Shown: positions 5,172 to 6,512 of the stretch, in pieces | How the letters are laid out: every line of letters begins with the position of its first letter | Position numbering within the stretch: the stretch's first letter is position 1 | Source: an uncultured Cetobacterium sp. | GTDB taxonomy: Bacteria; Fusobacteriota; Fusobacteriia; Fusobacteriales; Fusobacteriaceae | DNA length: 6,512 nt | NCBI GenBank assembly: GCA_900766645.1 | Contig: CAAFWD010000004.1 | Span: 1 to 6,512 of the forward strand | Direction: 5' to 3' | Program-made: the position numbers and the translations under genes | Notes under the pieces: generated by a model | Told to the model about the DNA's origin: nothing | Database searches by the model: none | The model's input: the letters and a program-made list of their open reading frames with translations, nothing else

Positions 5172-5744
5172 ATGCAAAAAATATTTATTAAAGAATTTTT
5201 TAAAAGTTTTAAAAATATTGGTTCTATCATTCCAAGTTCTCAAGCTTTATCACAAGAGATAATGAAAAATATAAATTTTAAAGACTCCAATGTTATTGTT
5301 GAATTAGGAGCTGGAACTGGAGTATTTACAGATCATCTTATTAAAAATAGAAATAAAAAAACTCTACTTATTATTTTTGAAAATAATCAAAATCTTTATA
5401 ATTTTTTAAAAGAAAAATATAAAAATACTGAAAATCTTGTCCTTTTAGATTCATGTGCTAGTACGCTAAATGAAATACTAACAATGCTACATATAAATAA
5501 AATAGACTATATAATCTCTGGGCTTCCTTTTTTAAGTATTCCAACTCAAAAAAGAAATGATATTTTAAAAGCCATATATACAAGTCCAGCTAAAAAGATA
5601 GTTCTTTTTCAATATACATTAAAACTTTCTCATTTAATGAATAAATTTTTTCAATTAATCTCCAAAAAAAGAGTTTATTTAAATTTTCCTCCTGCTTATG
5701 TTTTATGCTATAAAAATTCTAAATTTAAAAATAAATATGCTTAA
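5172..5744 (+). CDS. Class I SAM-dependent methyltransferase, phospholipid N-methyltransferase-like (PmtA/COG3963 type)
   Basis: The 190-residue protein has a complete Rossmann methyltransferase core. The N-terminal FKNIGSIIPSSQALSQEIM (13-31) matches the family's G-x-I-x-PSS segment. Motif I is VELGAGTG (43-50), the SAM-binding loop; E70 closes strand 2 as the likely ribose-binding acid; D93 follows strand 3. Motif IV is ISGLPF (115-120), and the protein ends with FPPAYVLCY (172-180). IG-x-I-PSS together with SGLPF is typical of the group that includes PmtA, which methylates phosphatidylethanolamine; KsgA-type rRNA methyltransferases have NLPY instead. Substrate is an inference and could be another lipid or amine. 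Several Lys-rich and amphipathic stretches would suit membrane association. AGGTGG lies 6 nt before the ATG. It is divergent from the two-component operon over 131 bp of shared control DNA and is monocistronic. Confidence 0.82.
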   Translation: MQKIFIKEFFKSFKNIGSIIPSSQALSQEIMKNINFKDSNVIVELGAGTGVFTDHLIKNRNKKTLLIIFENNQNLYNFLKEKYKNTENLVLLDSCASTLNEILTMLHINKIDYIISGLPFLSIPTQKRNDILKAIYTSPAKKIVLFQYTLKLSHLMNKFFQLISKKRVYLNFPPAYVLCYKNSKFKNKYA

Positions 5745-5759
5745 TAAAATTTAAAAATA

Positions 5760-5793
5760 AAAAACCTCTTAACATAAATAATAAGAGGTTTTT
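5760..5793. terminator. Bidirectional intrinsic terminator between the methyltransferase and secreted protein B
   Basis: AAAAACCTCTTA (5760-5771) pairs exactly with TAAGAGGTTTTT (5782-5793) around a 10-nt AT loop. A-rich and T-rich flanks let it serve both convergent genes. Confidence 0.85.
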
Positions 5794-5806
5794 AAATTTA
5801 ATTTTA

Positions 5807-6163
5807 TTATTTTGCAAAACTTTCAGTGTAAATAATTTTTTCAGATCCTATTAAAGGAGTTGTTTTTAATACAACATATATATCCTTCACATCTGATTCC
5901 TCTGCAATATATGTTGCCATATCTTCTGCCATTTTCTTTACACCATTTTTCTTAAAAAGGATTCTTCTATTATAATTAATTTCTATATTTGCATAACTAT
6001 TTTGAATTAAAATCTTTACATCTGAATTATTTCCAAGTACATCTTTAAATTTTTCTTCTATTTTCCTTTCCATAACATCACTCTCACACCAAGTGCAAAC
6101 TTCATGAGCTAATATTATATTTGAAATAGTCACTAACATAATAGTTATCAATATTTTTTTCAT
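5807..6163 (-). CDS. Small secreted protein B with CxxC, paralogue of the protein at 2585-2938
   Basis: The 118-residue protein has a signal peptide (1-19, ending NIILA, cut before HEV) and an exported mature part of about 99 residues. It aligns over its whole length with secreted protein A: same size, same predicted helix-strand-strand-helix-strand-strand order, shared YANIEINY/YADVEIEY core and a near-identical end (PLIGSEKIIYTESFAK). It differs in carrying CTWC (C23-C26) right after the signal peptide, where A has a single cysteine. This pair could form a disulfide or bind metal. The family is not one I recognise. The start at 6163 is chosen over an in-frame ATG at 6199 because AGGAG lies 7 nt upstream and the signal peptide then begins correctly. 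I see no convincing -35/-10 pair and no tandem TTTAC repeats upstream, so it may be controlled differently from A. Confidence 0.8.
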   Translation of the reverse strand: MKKILITIMLVTISNIILAHEVCTWCESDVMERKIEEKFKDVLGNNSDVKILIQNSYANIEINYNRRILFKKNGVKKMAEDMATYIAEESDVKDIYVVLKTTPLIGSEKIIYTESFAK

Positions 6164-6170
6164 AAAACTA

Positions 6171-6175
6171 CTCCT
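6171..6175 (-). promoter_or_regulatory. Ribosome binding site fixing the start of secreted protein B
   Basis: AGGAG on the minus strand lies 7 nt before the ATG at 6163-6161 and supports this start over the ATG at 6199, from which the SD would be inside the coding region. Confidence 0.8.
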
Positions 6176-6233
6176 TTTTAACTTTTTATATAAAATCAAA
6201 AGATTAGAATATCATTTAATTTATTGTTAAAGA

Positions 6234-6254
6234 AAAAAAGAGTAATTCTTTTTT
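6234..6254 (-). terminator. Probable weak terminator after the CstA-like gene
   Basis: On the minus strand AAAAAAGA and TCTTTTTT form an 8-bp stem around ATTAC, followed by further T. The stem has a single G-C pair, so termination may be incomplete and some transcripts could run on into secreted protein B. Confidence 0.45.
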
Positions 6255-6277
6255 ATTTTTTTATAATTTTATATTAA

Positions 6278-6512
6278 TTAATAAATTTTTTCTACATTTC
6301 CTCCATCTCTTACTTTTAAAGATTTCATTACCATCAATACTAAAGACAAGATCCCCATTACAATTCCAATAGTATATCCTAAAGTAAGATTTTGTAAATT
6401 TAATCCTTCAGAAGCTATTAAAAAATAGCATGATATCATCCCAGTCATAAAAGCAGCCGGAACTCCTGTTAGCCAAAAATTCTTCCCTTTTTCTATGAAA
6501 TAATATGTACAC
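6278..6512 (-). CDS. CstA-family carbon starvation transporter, C-terminal end (5' part outside window)
   Basis: The minus-strand frame is open from 6511 to a TAA at 6280-6278 and encodes the last 77 residues of a membrane protein. It reads FIEKGKNFWLTGVPAAFMTGM, then two hydrophobic helices (about residues 15-34 and 44-63 of the fragment) joined by ASEGLNLQNLTLG, and a short charged tail. The FW-x-T-x-x-PA-x-FMT pattern and the ...EGL loop match my memory of the C-terminal region of CstA proteins, inner-membrane carriers for peptides or pyruvate. Most of the protein is missing, so subfamily and substrate cannot be judged. Another multi-helix transporter is possible but less likely. It is followed by a weak terminator and then secreted protein B in the same direction. 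Confidence 0.7.
   Translation of the reverse strand, partial: CTYYFIEKGKNFWLTGVPAAFMTGMISCYFLIASEGLNLQNLTLGYTIGIVMGILSLVLMVMKSLKVRDGGNVEKIY

Noticed and set aside
5172..5744. KsgA/Erm-type rRNA adenine methyltransferase
   Set aside because: The motif IV is SGLPF rather than NLPY/NLPF, the protein is shorter than that family, and the GSIIPSS segment fits the phospholipid methyltransferase group better.
6164..6199. Longer start for secreted protein B (ATG at 6199)
   Set aside because: Same reasoning: the AGGAG at 6171-6175 and the signal peptide both point to the ATG at 6163.
6164..6233. Promoter for secreted protein B (TTAACA and several TATA-like stretches)
   Set aside because: No -35/-10 pair with acceptable spacing could be found, and the tandem TTTAC repeats seen elsewhere are absent.
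1..6512. CRISPR arrays, tRNA/rRNA genes, insertion sequences, phage genes
   Set aside because: No regularly spaced repeats, no cloverleaf-like or rRNA-like stretches of higher GC, and no transposase or integrase sequences were seen on either strand.

Overview
The window is strongly AT-rich, densely packed, and encodes many short secreted proteins with MKKIL-type signal peptides. Strong AGGAG-type ribosome binding sites and hairpin terminators shared by convergent genes are common. This style, plus the protein families present, suggests a member of the Fusobacteriota (Fusobacterium/Cetobacterium-like). That assignment rests on overall look only; there is no rRNA or other marker gene to test it.

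Layout. Positions 1-416 (+): the C-terminal part of a Na+/Ca2+-exchanger-family membrane protein, cut by the window edge. 443-1423 (-): an exported class II cyclic-nucleotide phosphodiesterase (metallo-beta-lactamase fold), convergent with the exchanger and sharing its terminator. A 170-bp divergent control region follows, then 1594-2007 (+): a small secreted helical protein of unknown function. 2129-2554 (+): a GNAT acetyltransferase resembling E. coli YiaC, with a promoter overlapped by a perfect FNR-type palindrome. 2585-2938 (-): small secreted protein A. 3021-4358 and 4372-5040 (-): a histidine kinase and an OmpR-family response regulator, transcribed regulator first. 5172-5744 (+): a PmtA/COG3963-like SAM methyltransferase, divergent from the regulator. 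5807-6163 (-): small secreted protein B, a paralogue of A. 6278-6512 (-): the C-terminal end of a CstA-type transporter, cut by the window edge.

How the parts may work together. The centre (about 2585-6163) looks like a small envelope-response module: a two-component system, a putative phospholipid methyltransferase divergent from it, and a pair of related exported proteins on either side. Supporting this, two promoters carry the same tandem TTTAC-like repeats, 10-11 bp apart and just upstream of a -10 box: one before secreted protein A and one before the methyltransferase. That is the arrangement expected for a PhoB/OmpR-type activator. The methyltransferase copy also overlaps the likely promoter of the response regulator itself. 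The regulon is an inference from sequence architecture.

Three minus-strand genes do not start with ATG. The phosphodiesterase and the kinase use TTG. The response regulator appears to start at a rare ATT codon, backed by a 12-nt Shine-Dalgarno sequence with a single mismatch. Most intergenic gaps hold recognisable promoters, operators or terminators; no tRNA, rRNA, CRISPR array or insertion sequence was seen.
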